This document shows, piece by piece, positions 26,578 through 34,573 of a DNA stretch of 45,530 nucleotides (its first letter is position 1; every line of letters begins with the position of its first letter). The notes under the pieces were generated by a model. It ran no database searches. It was given only the letters and a program-made list of their open reading frames with translations, and was not told the origin of the DNA. Source of the DNA: an uncultured Bacteroidia bacterium (GTDB taxonomy: Bacteria > Bacteroidota > Bacteroidia > Bacteroidales > F082); assembly GCA_902767725.1 (NCBI GenBank), contig CACXIM010000026.1:1-45530 (forward strand), given 5' to 3'. A program made the position numbers and the translations under genes.

Positions 26578-27540
26578 ATGACAAGGAATTCTATCTTTTC
26601 TGTCATGTTGGGTCTCTTTTTCCTGGCAATGACAGTCGCTTCGTGCAACAAGTTTGAAGGCTCGCAGACCGTGCCCTCTTACATTCATATCGAGTCCGTC
26701 GAGGTGGATTCGCTTACGGATTATTTTATCTACGGCGCCAATACCCACAAGATTACCGATGCCTGGGTATATGTCGACGACAACCCCATCGGCTGCTATG
26801 AGCTTCCGAGCACGTTTCCCGTTCTGAAGAATGGTCCCCACAAGGTGTCCATCTATGGCGGTATCAAGGTGAACGGCATTTCTGCTTCGCGTGACAGGTA
26901 TCCGTTCTATATGCCTCGCATTTACCAGAATGTGAATCTTGTTGAGGACAGCATCGTCAACTTGAGTCCAGCGCTGAACTATTATCCTATCGGTGAAGGC
27001 GTTAACGTGGCTTGGATGGAAGACTTCGAGAATACCAATTCCCTGCTGTCATACGGGAGTAGCGACACGAGCATGGTGCGCTTTACGGGTAGTGGGGCTT
27101 GGCATTCGGCCAATTCGTTCTTCTCGGGCAAGGTGGAGCTGCCGCCCGATACCATGGATTTCACCGTCATCACCGCCGATGAATTCGACTTCTATAAAGG
27201 CACCAACGGCGTGTATTGCATGCTTGAGATGGACTACAACTGCAACGACACCTTCTTCGTTGGCGTACAGTACTTTAAGAATTATCAGCTGGAGATGATG
27301 CCCTTGGTGAAGGTGACGCCTACCGATAAGCAACACGACAGACCGCAGCGTTGGAACAAGATTTATATCAACATCGGACCGATGATGAATAACAATGTGA
27401 AATCCAACTATTTCAAGGTCTACCTTACTTCCGACCTGACTACCGATCAGGATATTCTCTACGGCAATGTGTACCATCCCATCAACGAGCCGCGCTATTA
27501 TTATTTCGATAATCTGAAACTGCTCTATCGCAATTTTTAA
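26578..27540 (+). CDS. Lipoprotein of unknown function
   Basis: About 320 residues. The ATG at 26578 gives a compact lipoprotein signal (MTRNSIFSVMLGLFFLAMTVASC, Cys23); an ATG at 26542 would add 12 mostly basic residues and cannot be excluded. The mature protein is beta-rich, with a DFENTNSLLSYG segment like a jelly-roll binding module. I recall similar proteins beside sugar transferases in other Bacteroidota but no defined function. It ends four bases before the sugar transferase start. Confidence 0.8.
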   Translation: MTRNSIFSVMLGLFFLAMTVASCNKFEGSQTVPSYIHIESVEVDSLTDYFIYGANTHKITDAWVYVDDNPIGCYELPSTFPVLKNGPHKVSIYGGIKVNGISASRDRYPFYMPRIYQNVNLVEDSIVNLSPALNYYPIGEGVNVAWMEDFENTNSLLSYGSSDTSMVRFTGSGAWHSANSFFSGKVELPPDTMDFTVITADEFDFYKGTNGVYCMLEMDYNCNDTFFVGVQYFKNYQLEMMPLVKVTPTDKQHDRPQRWNKIYINIGPMMNNNVKSNYFKVYLTSDLTTDQDILYGNVYHPINEPRYYYFDNLKLLYRNF

Positions 27541-27543
27541 CCA

Positions 27544-28968
27544 ATGAACAAGAAAAGGTTGGCATCGCTCTATTTCGTCGTCGATTGGTTGGCTTCCATT
27601 CTGGCGTGGTCCTTGTTTTACTTTTTCCGCAAGGCGCACGAAGACCTTTACATCAACTATTGGGACCGCATCACGAATTCGTTCAACACACCGAGTTTCT
27701 GGTTGGGTGTGATCATCATTCCTATTAGTTGGCTTATCCTTCATGCGGTGACAGGTGCTTACGAGAAGGTCTACCAAAAGTCGAGGCTGAAAGAGCTGGG
27801 ACAGACGTTTTTCATCACCTTGTTGGGTGTCATCATTCTTTTCTTTGTGGTCATCTTGGATGATGAAGTAGCCTCATACAAGTCTTATTATCAGTCGTTT
27901 ATTGCGTTGTTTACCCTTCAATTTGTTATCACTTATATCCCGCGTGTCATCATCACCACCTCGGTGATTTCGAGGATACGTAACAAAAAGATTGGGTTCA
28001 ACACGCTTATCGTGGGCAGCAACGACAATGCATGCGCCATCTTCAAGGAGATTGAAGAGGAGGTGAAGCCATCGGGCCGCCGGCTGATCGGTTTCCTCAA
28101 CGTGTACGACAAGAAAGAATACAAACTGGCAGAGTATCTTCCGCGTTTGGGCTCATATCGCGAGATTGAGAAAATCGTGAAGGAACAAAACGTAGAGGAG
28201 GTCATCATTGCCATCGAGCGCTCCGAGGTGGAGACGATGAAGGTTTTGCTCTCGGTGGTCGACACGACAGATGCCAACGTGAAAATCATCCCCGCCATGC
28301 AAGATCTGGTTTTTGGCACCGTTAAGCAGTCGGCCATCTGGCAGGCTCCTTTGGTGCAGGTCACGCCCGAGCTGATGCCCATCTGGCAAAGGGTGGTGAA
28401 ACGCGCTTTCGACATTGTGGCTTCCATCCTGGCGCTCGTCATCCTTTCTCCGGTTTTCTTGGCTTGTGCCATCATTGTGAAGGCTACTTCGAAGGGACCT
28501 GTCTTCTATGCCCAGGAACGCATCGGCAAAGGTGGCAAACCCTTCAAGATGTCGAAGTTCCGCAGCATGAGGGTCGATGCCGAGTCGAGTGGCACGCCAC
28601 AGCTGTCGAGCGACGACGACCCGCGCATCACCAAGTTCGGCAAGTTCATGCGCAAGGTGCGCCTCGATGAGATTCCCCAGTTCTGGACTGTGCTGAAAGG
28701 CGACATGTCATTGGTAGGCTATCGCCCTGAGCGTCAGTATTTCATCGACAAGATCATGGAAAAGGCACCTTATTATCGCCTGTTACTCAAGGTGAAGCCT
28801 GGCATCACCAGCTGGGGCGAGGTGAAATACGGTTATGCCGAGAATGTCGATGAAATGATTGAGCGTCTGAAATACGACGTGCTTTATATCGAGAACGTGA
28901 GCCTTGCTCTGGATATCAAAATCTTGATTTACACGGTTTTAATCGTTATCCAAGGACGTGGCAAGTAG
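27544..28968 (+). CDS. Undecaprenyl-phosphate sugar-1-phosphate transferase
   Basis: A 474-residue polyprenyl glycosylphosphotransferase that puts the first sugar phosphate on the lipid carrier for polysaccharide synthesis. Four N-terminal membrane segments, a CoA-binding-like Rossmann region (about 155-270, FNTLIVGSNDNACAIF), one more membrane segment (IVASILALVILSPVFLACAI), and the catalytic domain: GPVFYAQERIGKGGKPF, KFRSMRVDAE, LDEIPQFWTVLKGDMSLVG, PGITSWGEV. Its TAG stop is the TAG inside a GTAGAGAC palindrome. Confidence 0.93.
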   Translation: MNKKRLASLYFVVDWLASILAWSLFYFFRKAHEDLYINYWDRITNSFNTPSFWLGVIIIPISWLILHAVTGAYEKVYQKSRLKELGQTFFITLLGVIILFFVVILDDEVASYKSYYQSFIALFTLQFVITYIPRVIITTSVISRIRNKKIGFNTLIVGSNDNACAIFKEIEEEVKPSGRRLIGFLNVYDKKEYKLAEYLPRLGSYREIEKIVKEQNVEEVIIAIERSEVETMKVLLSVVDTTDANVKIIPAMQDLVFGTVKQSAIWQAPLVQVTPELMPIWQRVVKRAFDIVASILALVILSPVFLACAIIVKATSKGPVFYAQERIGKGGKPFKMSKFRSMRVDAESSGTPQLSSDDDPRITKFGKFMRKVRLDEIPQFWTVLKGDMSLVGYRPERQYFIDKIMEKAPYYRLLLKVKPGITSWGEVKYGYAENVDEMIERLKYDVLYIENVSLALDIKILIYTVLIVIQGRGK

Positions 28969-28992
28969 AGACGCAAGGCCTTGCGTCTCTAT
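28965..28992. repeat. GTAGAGAC palindrome forming both stop codons
   Basis: TAGAGACGCAAGG directly abuts its complement CCTTGCGTCTCTA (28966-28991), a perfect 13-bp dyad without a loop. The left TAG (28966-28968) is the stop of the sugar transferase; the right one, read on the minus strand (28991-28989), is the stop of tdk. It may also serve as a two-way terminator. Confidence 0.9.
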
Positions 28993-29585
28993 GAAGACAA
29001 CCCATTATCCCTTTCCTGTCGTGCCTTCAGATAACAAGCCCTGCACAGCGGCTCGTAGCTTTCTGTCTCTCCCAATACCACCAATTTATCGCCAGCGATG
29101 GTTCGGTGCGAGAACTGCGCCGGACTGCCGCAGCGCACGCAGATGGCGTGCACTTTGGTAACGTCTTCGGCTATGGCCATCAGTTTGGGCATGGGACCGA
29201 AGGGATTGCCCATGAAGTCCATGTCCAATCCGGCGATGATGACGCGCACACCTTGGTTGGCCAACTGCTCGCACACGTTAGGCAATTCATCGTCAAGAAA
29301 TTGGGCTTCGTCGATGCCGATGACATCCACGTCGTTGGCATAGAAAAGGATCTCACTGGCGCTCTCCACGGGGATGGAGTGCAGGGCCGTGGCATTGTGC
29401 GAAACCACGTCCTCCTCGCTGTAGCGCGTGTCGACACCCGGCTTGAAGATCTCCACCTTCAGTTTGGCGATTTTGGCGCGTTTCAAACGACGGATCAACT
29501 CTTCCGTCTTGCCCGAAAACATGGAGCCGCAAATCACTTCAATCCAGCCTTGCGACCTATTGTGAGAATCTTTTTCGAGAAACAT
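28989..29585 (-). CDS. tdk: Thymidine kinase
   Basis: A 198-residue type II thymidine kinase for thymidine salvage. P-loop [15 protein letters not shown] (residues 20-34), Walker B-like [12 protein letters not shown], and the zinc-binding cysteines CVRCG (about 148) and CRAC near the C-terminus. Length is normal. The stop codon lies within the GTAGAGAC palindrome shared with the convergent sugar transferase. A -7 box lies about 69 bases upstream. Confidence 0.96.
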   Translation of the reverse strand: MFLEKDSHNRSQGWIEVICGSMFSGKTEELIRRLKRAKIAKLKVEIFKPGVDTRYSEEDVVSHNATALHSIPVESASEILFYANDVDVIGIDEAQFLDDELPNVCEQLANQGVRVIIAGLDMDFMGNPFGPMPKLMAIAEDVTKVHAICVRCGSPAQFSHRTIAGDKLVVLGETESYEPLCRACYLKARQERDNGLSS

Positions 29586-29622
29586 GACGATACAATTAAG
29601 AATATTTGTAATTTAGCACCCT

Positions 29623-29646
29623 CATCCCGTACTTGATATGGGGTTC
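29623..29646. repeat. CTTGA-loop hairpin repeat
   Basis: ATCCCGTA and TATGGGGT pair (two wobble pairs) around the loop CTTGA. The flanks CCTCAT and GTTC resemble the copies at 10970 and 44236, so it is a degenerate member of that family, here in the divergent tdk/unknown-gene upstream region. Confidence 0.6.
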
Positions 29647-29653
29647 TTTGAGG

Positions 29654-29661
29654 CAAAAATA
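29654..29661 (-). promoter_or_regulatory. -7 box of tdk
   Basis: Minus-strand TATTTTTG matches TAnnTTTG, about 69 bases before the tdk ATG. The CTTGA hairpin lies in the leader between box and gene. Confidence 0.45.
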
Positions 29662-29675
29662 AAGATAAATTCTAT

Positions 29676-30779
29676 ATGAACGAAAATTTTGAGAACCAAA
29701 AAGAAAGATTGCTTGCTATTAAGCAGGAAATCAGTTTGTTATACCAACAAGTCAACTACCTATTAAGAAACGAGAAACCCCTTGAGCTCCTCGACTTGGA
29801 CGTGCTGATGAACCGCACGCACACCCTTTACGACCAGCTATGTGCCATCAATGTGGGCGACGAGAGCCTCGACGAGGATCTTCCCTTCGATGCCGATGCC
29901 CTCGCGGGTCTTTTTGGTGGCATGACCCAGGACGAGCCTGCCCAAACAGCCGAAGATGAAAGCAGCGTCGTGGAAGAACAATCTGCCGCTGAAGCGCCTG
30001 TTGTAGAAGCGCCCCAACCTGAGCCTGAACCCAAGCCTGAACATGAGCCAGTGGTGGAAGCCCCAACCGCGGTTGAGCTCCACACCGAGCCGGCCAAGGT
30101 GGAGGAACCTGAAGCCGAGCCAGAGCCAATTGTGGAAGAGGTGCAACCTGAACCAACGCCTGAACCTGAGCCTGAAAGCAAGCCTTTGGGCGATGAGTTC
30201 GGTTTCTTCTTCCGTTTCGAGGACATCCCCGAGAAGAAAGAACCTGAGGTGATGTCGGAATCCGAAGGTAGGGTCGTTCATGTGATGGAAGCCATCCCCG
30301 AGGAGGAGATTCCTGAGCGCGATCGTGTGCATGGCGACGACCTGGTGAAGGACAACCCACTGGTGATGCCGCGGCTGGATGAAGAGAGAAGGGCAGAGAA
30401 GGCTGAAATCGAGCAGCAGTCGTCGGAAGGCATGCCCAGTTTCTTCGAACAGGACGATGCCGAGTTTGAACTGTCGACAGGCGAGACCCTGGGCGAGAAG
30501 ATGATAGGCGAGGACAATTCCTTGGCCGCCAAGCTGCAGCAAAACCCTGTCCGCGACCTGAAATCGGTTATTGGTATCAACGACAAGTTTTTGTTTGTCA
30601 ATGAGTTGTTTGGTGGAAGCATGGAGAAATACAACAAGTCTATCGAGAATCTCAACGACCTAAAGACCTTGAATGGTGCCATGATTTACCTCAACGAGCT
30701 GAAGATTGAGTTGCAATGGAACAGCAGCAACGAGGCTTACCTGAAGCTCAAGGACTTGATTTCACGTAAGTTTGAATAA
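29676..30779 (+). CDS. Conserved Bacteroidota protein with acidic Pro/Glu-rich centre
   Basis: A 367-residue, very acidic cytoplasmic protein. Residues 1-55 form a coiled coil (QKERLLAIKQEISLLYQQVN). Residues about 85-175 are low-complexity with PEPEPKPEHEPVVEAP-like repeats. The C-terminal 85 residues are the conserved part (DLKSVIGINDKFLFVNELFGG ... LNDLKTLNGAMIYLNELK), which I recall from other Bacteroidota next to housekeeping genes. The function is unknown; a scaffold or tether role is speculation. It ends eight bases before rsmI. Confidence 0.82.
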   Translation: MNENFENQKERLLAIKQEISLLYQQVNYLLRNEKPLELLDLDVLMNRTHTLYDQLCAINVGDESLDEDLPFDADALAGLFGGMTQDEPAQTAEDESSVVEEQSAAEAPVVEAPQPEPEPKPEHEPVVEAPTAVELHTEPAKVEEPEAEPEPIVEEVQPEPTPEPEPESKPLGDEFGFFFRFEDIPEKKEPEVMSESEGRVVHVMEAIPEEEIPERDRVHGDDLVKDNPLVMPRLDEERRAEKAEIEQQSSEGMPSFFEQDDAEFELSTGETLGEKMIGEDNSLAAKLQQNPVRDLKSVIGINDKFLFVNELFGGSMEKYNKSIENLNDLKTLNGAMIYLNELKIELQWNSSNEAYLKLKDLISRKFE

Positions 30780-30787
30780 TCGCTATT

Positions 30788-31498
30788 ATGTCGAAGCTTT
30801 ATCTTGTGCCCACGCCCATCGGCAACCTTGAGGACATCACTTTGCGTGCCATCCGCATCTTGAAGGAAGTGGACGGCATACTTGCCGAAGACACGCGCAC
30901 TTCGGGCAACCTGCTGCGCCATCTCGACATTAGCAAGCCGATGACGGCCTTCCACATCCGCAACGAGCATCAGGTGGTGGAACGCATCGCCGAACGCATC
31001 GAGGCAGGGGAGACCCTCGCCTTGGTCACCGATGCCGGCACGCCTGCCATCTCCGATCCGGGCTTCCTGCTGGTGCGCGAGTGCGTCAAGCGCGGCATCG
31101 AGGTGGAGTGCCTGCCTGGCCCGACGGCTTTTGTGCCCGCTTTGGTCAACTCGGGACTGCCGGCTGAGAAGTTCATCTTCGAGGGTTTCTTGCCGCACAA
31201 GAAAGGGCGCCAGACCAAGCTGCAGGCGGTGGCGGAATATCCTTATACGACTATCCTTTATGAATCGCCTTTCCGCCTGCTGAAGACTTTGCAGCAGTTG
31301 GCTGAGGTCTGCGGCCCCGAAAGGAAGGTCTGCGTCTCGCGCGAGCTGACCAAAATCCACGAAGAAAACGCCCGTGGCACCTTGGCTGAAGTAATCGAGC
31401 ATTTCTCAAAGAAAGAAATCAAAGGCGAAATCGTCATTGTCCTTGAAGGTAGAGACGGTGCGTGCACCGTCTCTGAAGACGACGATTCCGACGAATAA
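30788..31498 (+). CDS. rsmI: 16S rRNA (cytidine-1402-2'-O)-methyltransferase
   Basis: A 236-residue SAM-dependent methyltransferase of the tetrapyrrole-methylase fold that 2'-O-methylates C1402 in the 30S decoding centre. Motifs: LYLVPTPIGNLEDITLRA (residues 3-20), EDTRTSGNLLRH, LVTDAGTPAISDPG, LPGPTAFVPALV, FLPHKKGRQ. The normal protein would end near IVIVLEG; here a GTAGAGAC palindrome is translated as a tail (GRDGACTVSEDDDSDE) before the stop. Confidence 0.95.
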   Translation: MSKLYLVPTPIGNLEDITLRAIRILKEVDGILAEDTRTSGNLLRHLDISKPMTAFHIRNEHQVVERIAERIEAGETLALVTDAGTPAISDPGFLLVRECVKRGIEVECLPGPTAFVPALVNSGLPAEKFIFEGFLPHKKGRQTKLQAVAEYPYTTILYESPFRLLKTLQQLAEVCGPERKVCVSRELTKIHEENARGTLAEVIEHFSKKEIKGEIVIVLEGRDGACTVSEDDDSDE

Positions 31499-31531
31499 AA
31501 ACAGTAGAGACGGTGCGTGCACCGTCTCTAC
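31449..31531. repeat. Two GTAGAGAC palindromes at the rsmI 3' end
   Basis: AGAGACGGTGC-GT-GCACCGTCTCT occurs at 31451-31474, inside the rsmI reading frame, and again at 31506-31529, just past its stop. The two copies are identical in this core and lie 55 bases apart, a tandem pair between convergent genes that may also end transcription. Confidence 0.88.
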
Positions 31532-31559
31532 ACATTATATCCCATATTGTTTTTTCAGA

Positions 31560-32228
31560 TCAAAACGCGACCGACAGCCTCACGTAATAGTCGGTGATGA
31601 CGTCCATCCTCGGTCCGATGAAGCCTTGGTCGGCATCCACCACATCGATGGTCGACATGCCGAAGCTGAGGTAGGTGCGGTAGATCTTGAGGCCTATGGC
31701 ACCACCTGTGTACAATCCCATGGATTGGTAGTGATAAATGCCTTCAGGGTCGTTGCAGGTCACCCTACCCAGAGGCAGCGAATAGCCGATGCGTCCTTCG
31801 ATGAAGGGGCTGATGGGCGAGTTGGGCAGCTGGAGTTTCAGGTTGGCATAGATGGGCAGCGTTTGGAGGTAGGTCTCCTGCATGTTGTAGAACAGGTCGC
31901 AGTGCTCGCCGTAGGTGGCATAGTATTCTGCTCCGACGCCGATGTTGGTGAGGTAGCCTAATTGGTACTCGGCCATGCCGCCTACGCTGAAGTGGTAGGG
32001 AATTTCGTGCATGATGATGGCTCCTAAGTCGTCGTCGCCGAGTTCGCCATACACATGGAAACGAAACTCTCCGACGGGATTATAGAGGCGAGGGGCGCGG
32101 GTTTCGCGAGGTTGCACCACCGTCCTACCGGGACGGTAGCGATAGCGGTGATGAGGATGGCGGACTTGTGCCTCGGCTGTCACCGACAGCACGAAGAGGA
32201 GGCACAACGCTAACACAGTCTTTTTCAT
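31560..32228 (-). CDS. Outer-membrane beta-barrel protein
   Basis: A 222-residue protein from the ATG at 32228 (four codons inside the longer frame), with signal peptide MKKTVLALCLLFVLSVTAEA. A His/Arg-rich linker (HPHHRYRYRPGR) follows, then amphipathic strands typical of a small porin-like barrel (FHFSVGGMAEYQLGYL-like repeats, ANLKLQLPNSPISPFIEGRIGYSL, TDYYVRLSVAF at the end). Ligand and role are unknown. A GTAGAGAC palindrome separates it from the upstream FMN-binding lipoprotein gene. Confidence 0.78.
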   Translation of the reverse strand: MKKTVLALCLLFVLSVTAEAQVRHPHHRYRYRPGRTVVQPRETRAPRLYNPVGEFRFHVYGELGDDDLGAIIMHEIPYHFSVGGMAEYQLGYLTNIGVGAEYYATYGEHCDLFYNMQETYLQTLPIYANLKLQLPNSPISPFIEGRIGYSLPLGRVTCNDPEGIYHYQSMGLYTGGAIGLKIYRTYLSFGMSTIDVVDADQGFIGPRMDVITDYYVRLSVAF

Positions 32229-32281
32229 AGTCAATATCATTTTGATGTTGACCTATGAATTACAAATACCATACCAAAATC

Positions 32282-32309
32282 GTAGAGACGGTGTGCACAC
32301 CGTCTCTAC
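32282..32309. repeat. Perfect 28-base GTAGAGAC palindrome
   Basis: GTAGAGACGGTGTG directly followed by its exact complement CACACCGTCTCTAC: two 14-base arms with no loop. It lies six bases after the stop of the FMN-binding lipoprotein gene. Confidence 0.92.
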
Positions 32310-32315
32310 AATGTA

Positions 32316-32807
32316 TCATTTCACCTGTTTCTGGTATGCCTTCAGTCGCGCGACAAGGCTGTTTTTCACACCCTTGGAGGTGTAGGTGGCGCCGCTGACA
32401 GCATCCACGTCCTTGCCGAGGGCTTCGTCGACGGTGAGACCGTTCCATGCTTCGTAAAGGCCACCGTCGACGACACGTTGCGCGAAGTTGGGCGTTTCCT
32501 GGTTTTCCAAAAGGACGACATTCTTGATGCGTCCTTCGGCATCCAAGGCAATCAACAAAGGCGTGGGTCCGTTGAAGCCTTTCACGTTGTCGGAATAAGG
32601 CGAGGAATACAAGACCGTGCCCAGTTTGGCGCCTTTGGCGTCTTTGACTTCATAGAAAGCCGTGTCGATGGCCTTGGTCTTGGCGGCATCGGCGAAATAA
32701 GGTTTGACGTTTTCGACGGGGAGCTCGGGCAACTTGGGACCGCAGTTGCACAGCCCTAAGGCAGCGGCCAGTAAGAGAAAGCCTGCAAATTTGTGAATCG
32801 TTTTCAT
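32316..32807 (-). CDS. FMN-binding domain lipoprotein
   Basis: A 163-residue exported protein starting at the ATG at 32807; the open frame is longer but the extra part lies upstream of the promoter. A lipoprotein-like signal (FLLLAAALGLCNC; Cys17 or Cys19) is followed by one FMN_bind domain. The motif DAVSGATYTSKGV holds the threonine that in NqrC/RnfG-type proteins is covalently flavinylated by ApbE. It would carry electrons on the outer face of the inner membrane or beyond. No Nqr, Rnf or apbE gene is in the window. Confidence 0.88.
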   Translation of the reverse strand: MKTIHKFAGFLLLAAALGLCNCGPKLPELPVENVKPYFADAAKTKAIDTAFYEVKDAKGAKLGTVLYSSPYSDNVKGFNGPTPLLIALDAEGRIKNVVLLENQETPNFAQRVVDGGLYEAWNGLTVDEALGKDVDAVSGATYTSKGVKNSLVARLKAYQKQVK

Positions 32808-32829
32808 TCTTGTAATTTGAAATTTTTGG

Positions 32830-32837
32830 CAAAAATA
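32830..32837 (-). promoter_or_regulatory. -7 box of FMN-binding lipoprotein gene
   Basis: Minus-strand TATTTTTG fits TAnnTTTG, 22 bases before the ATG at 32807. A TTTG lies 15 bases further up, closer than usual. Confidence 0.55.
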
Positions 32838-32893
32838 AGCAAAACCTTTCAACAAATCAACAATTAAACAAATCAACAATTCAACAAAACTCC

Positions 32894-32901
32894 TATCTTT
32901 G
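32894..32901 (+). promoter_or_regulatory. -7 box of udk
   Basis: TATCTTTG fits TAnnTTTG, 43 bases before the udk ATG. An ACAAATCAACAATT direct repeat (about 32852-32888) lies just upstream. Confidence 0.55.
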
Positions 32902-32944
32902 CGCCATCTTATTTCGACAAGCTCAATAACCAAAACTTCGAATT

Positions 32945-33553
32945 ATGTTAGTCATTGGAATCGCAGGCGGCTCGGGCTCAGGGAAGACCACCGTCGTCAA
33001 GGAGCTGGTCAGCCAGCTGCCAGAGAACTCAGTATCAGTCATTTCGCAGGATGCTTATTACTTCGACAACGGCGACAAGACACCCGAGGAGAAGAAGCAA
33101 ATCAACTTCGACCACCCCGATGCCATCGAGTGGGACCTGCTCATCGACCATCTCGACCGCCTGAAAAAAGGCGAGACTATTCCCATGCCTATCTACACCT
33201 ACGTCACTTGTGCCCGTTCGCAGGAGGTCATCTATGTGCATCCCACCGAGGTCATCATCGTGGAAGGCATCATGGTGCTGACGCAAGAGGAGTTGCGCAA
33301 CCGCATGGACATCAAAGTGTTTGTGGATACCGACAGCGACGAGCGCCTGATGCGCATCATCCGTCGCGACATCGCCGAGCGTGGCCGCACCTGGGAGGAC
33401 GTGTTGCGCCATTACCAAACCTTTGTGAAGCCCATGCACCAGCAGTTCATCGAACCTACCAAGCGCACGGCCGACATCATCTTGCCTCGTGGCTCCAGCC
33501 CCGTGGTGGTCGACATCCTCGCTTCGAGAATCCGCATGCATTTGGGTAAGTGA
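32945..33553 (+). CDS. udk: Uridine kinase
   Basis: A 202-residue kinase that phosphorylates uridine and cytidine. P-loop GIAGGSGSGKTTVVKEL (residues 5-21), the nucleoside-binding QDAYYFDNGDKTPEE, NFDHPDAIEWDLL, PIYTYVTCAR, EGIMVL, and the lid RIIRRDIAERGR. Length is normal for udk. It is the first gene upstream of the six-gene lipoprotein array, which begins 36 bases later. Confidence 0.95.
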   Translation: MLVIGIAGGSGSGKTTVVKELVSQLPENSVSVISQDAYYFDNGDKTPEEKKQINFDHPDAIEWDLLIDHLDRLKKGETIPMPIYTYVTCARSQEVIYVHPTEVIIVEGIMVLTQEELRNRMDIKVFVDTDSDERLMRIIRRDIAERGRTWEDVLRHYQTFVKPMHQQFIEPTKRTADIILPRGSSPVVVDILASRIRMHLGK

Positions 33554-33589
33554 TTTTTTTTCAATTAGAACACTAAAACTCAGACCATT

Positions 33590-34537
33590 ATGAAAAGACA
33601 ACTCTATTTTCTGCTAATGGCGTTGCTGATACCCTTTTTCGGCTGCGGCAATGCGACCTCGACCAGTGCTAGCAACAATTCAACGCAACCTGACGTGCAA
33701 TATAATATGGCCATTATGGATAAAGGCCATGTGATCCTCTATGACCTGACCAACAGAATTGCAGCCCCAATCGAGGCAGAAACGGACTCTGTGTTTAATA
33801 TGGTTTTTGGATCAGATCGTGTCTATTATTCTGTGAAACAAGGTAATAAAACTTTCTTGAAATATGTGGTTCTTAACGATCCGGACCTCAAACCGCAGTT
33901 GGCTGCTGATTGGGAGGTACCCTACGATTGCTGTGTGGGCACGGCTTATTACTGTTTGGAAGCACCCGCGTTGCAGTATGTCCCGGAGCAAAACATCCTC
34001 GCCATGAACTATATGATGGAGCCCAACTACGGCTATTCCGAATACCGCATCTTTGACCCCGCCACCGGAAAGTCGGTCAATGCCATGGATTGGGAAGGAG
34101 ACCTGACCTTCCTCAATTACGACATGTTCGATCCGTTTGAAGGCCAGTTTGCCTGTGCGGAGGACAACGGCGATTTGTACTATCGTCAAGGCGACGACAT
34201 GATCTTCCTTAGCGACCGACTTGAATTTGAGGTTGACAGTGACACCCCGGACGAGCTTCCCTTTTTCGAGGTGCTCTCCATGGATCCGACTGGAAAATAC
34301 GTTCTGTTCAAGGCAGCAACCACTTTTGGCGAGGATGATGATTATCATGGTCCACAATGTTATGCCTCGTTGGATGGCAAAGTGCAGAAAGTCTTGGGCA
34401 CATACGATGAAAAGTATCCCGGCCAATGGTTGCCCGATGGTTCGCTCGTCTATGGCTCGGAAGGTATCCACCTGCTTGCCCCCAGTGGGAAAGACATAGT
34501 ACTGTGTCCTGGCCGCTCCTTTGTGCTTCGCCCATAA
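33590..34537 (+). CDS. Array lipoprotein 1, single unit
   Basis: A 315-residue lipoprotein (MKRQLYFLLMALLIPFFGC, Cys19), first of six tandem paralogues. It contains one copy of the array unit: NMAIMDKGHVILYDLTNR at the start, EAETDSVFNMVF, a central LYYRQGDDMIFLSDR, then SMDPTGKYVLFKAA, GPQCYASLDGKVQKVL, WLPDGSLVYGSEGIHLL and the closing PGRSFVLRP. The DG-turn repeats resemble TolB/PD40-type propeller blades, but no known family is recognised. It is the most diverged member. The leader is A/T-rich without a clear promoter, so read-through from udk is possible. Confidence 0.8.
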   Translation: MKRQLYFLLMALLIPFFGCGNATSTSASNNSTQPDVQYNMAIMDKGHVILYDLTNRIAAPIEAETDSVFNMVFGSDRVYYSVKQGNKTFLKYVVLNDPDLKPQLAADWEVPYDCCVGTAYYCLEAPALQYVPEQNILAMNYMMEPNYGYSEYRIFDPATGKSVNAMDWEGDLTFLNYDMFDPFEGQFACAEDNGDLYYRQGDDMIFLSDRLEFEVDSDTPDELPFFEVLSMDPTGKYVLFKAATTFGEDDDYHGPQCYASLDGKVQKVLGTYDEKYPGQWLPDGSLVYGSEGIHLLAPSGKDIVLCPGRSFVLRP

Positions 34538-34573
34538 AGGCATTGTTTTTAATGGAACATAATAAATCACAAT

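Noticed and set aside
29640-29675. Promoter for the unknown gene at 29676
   Set aside because: TTCTTTG occurs at a suitable distance, but it lacks the TA of the -7 box.
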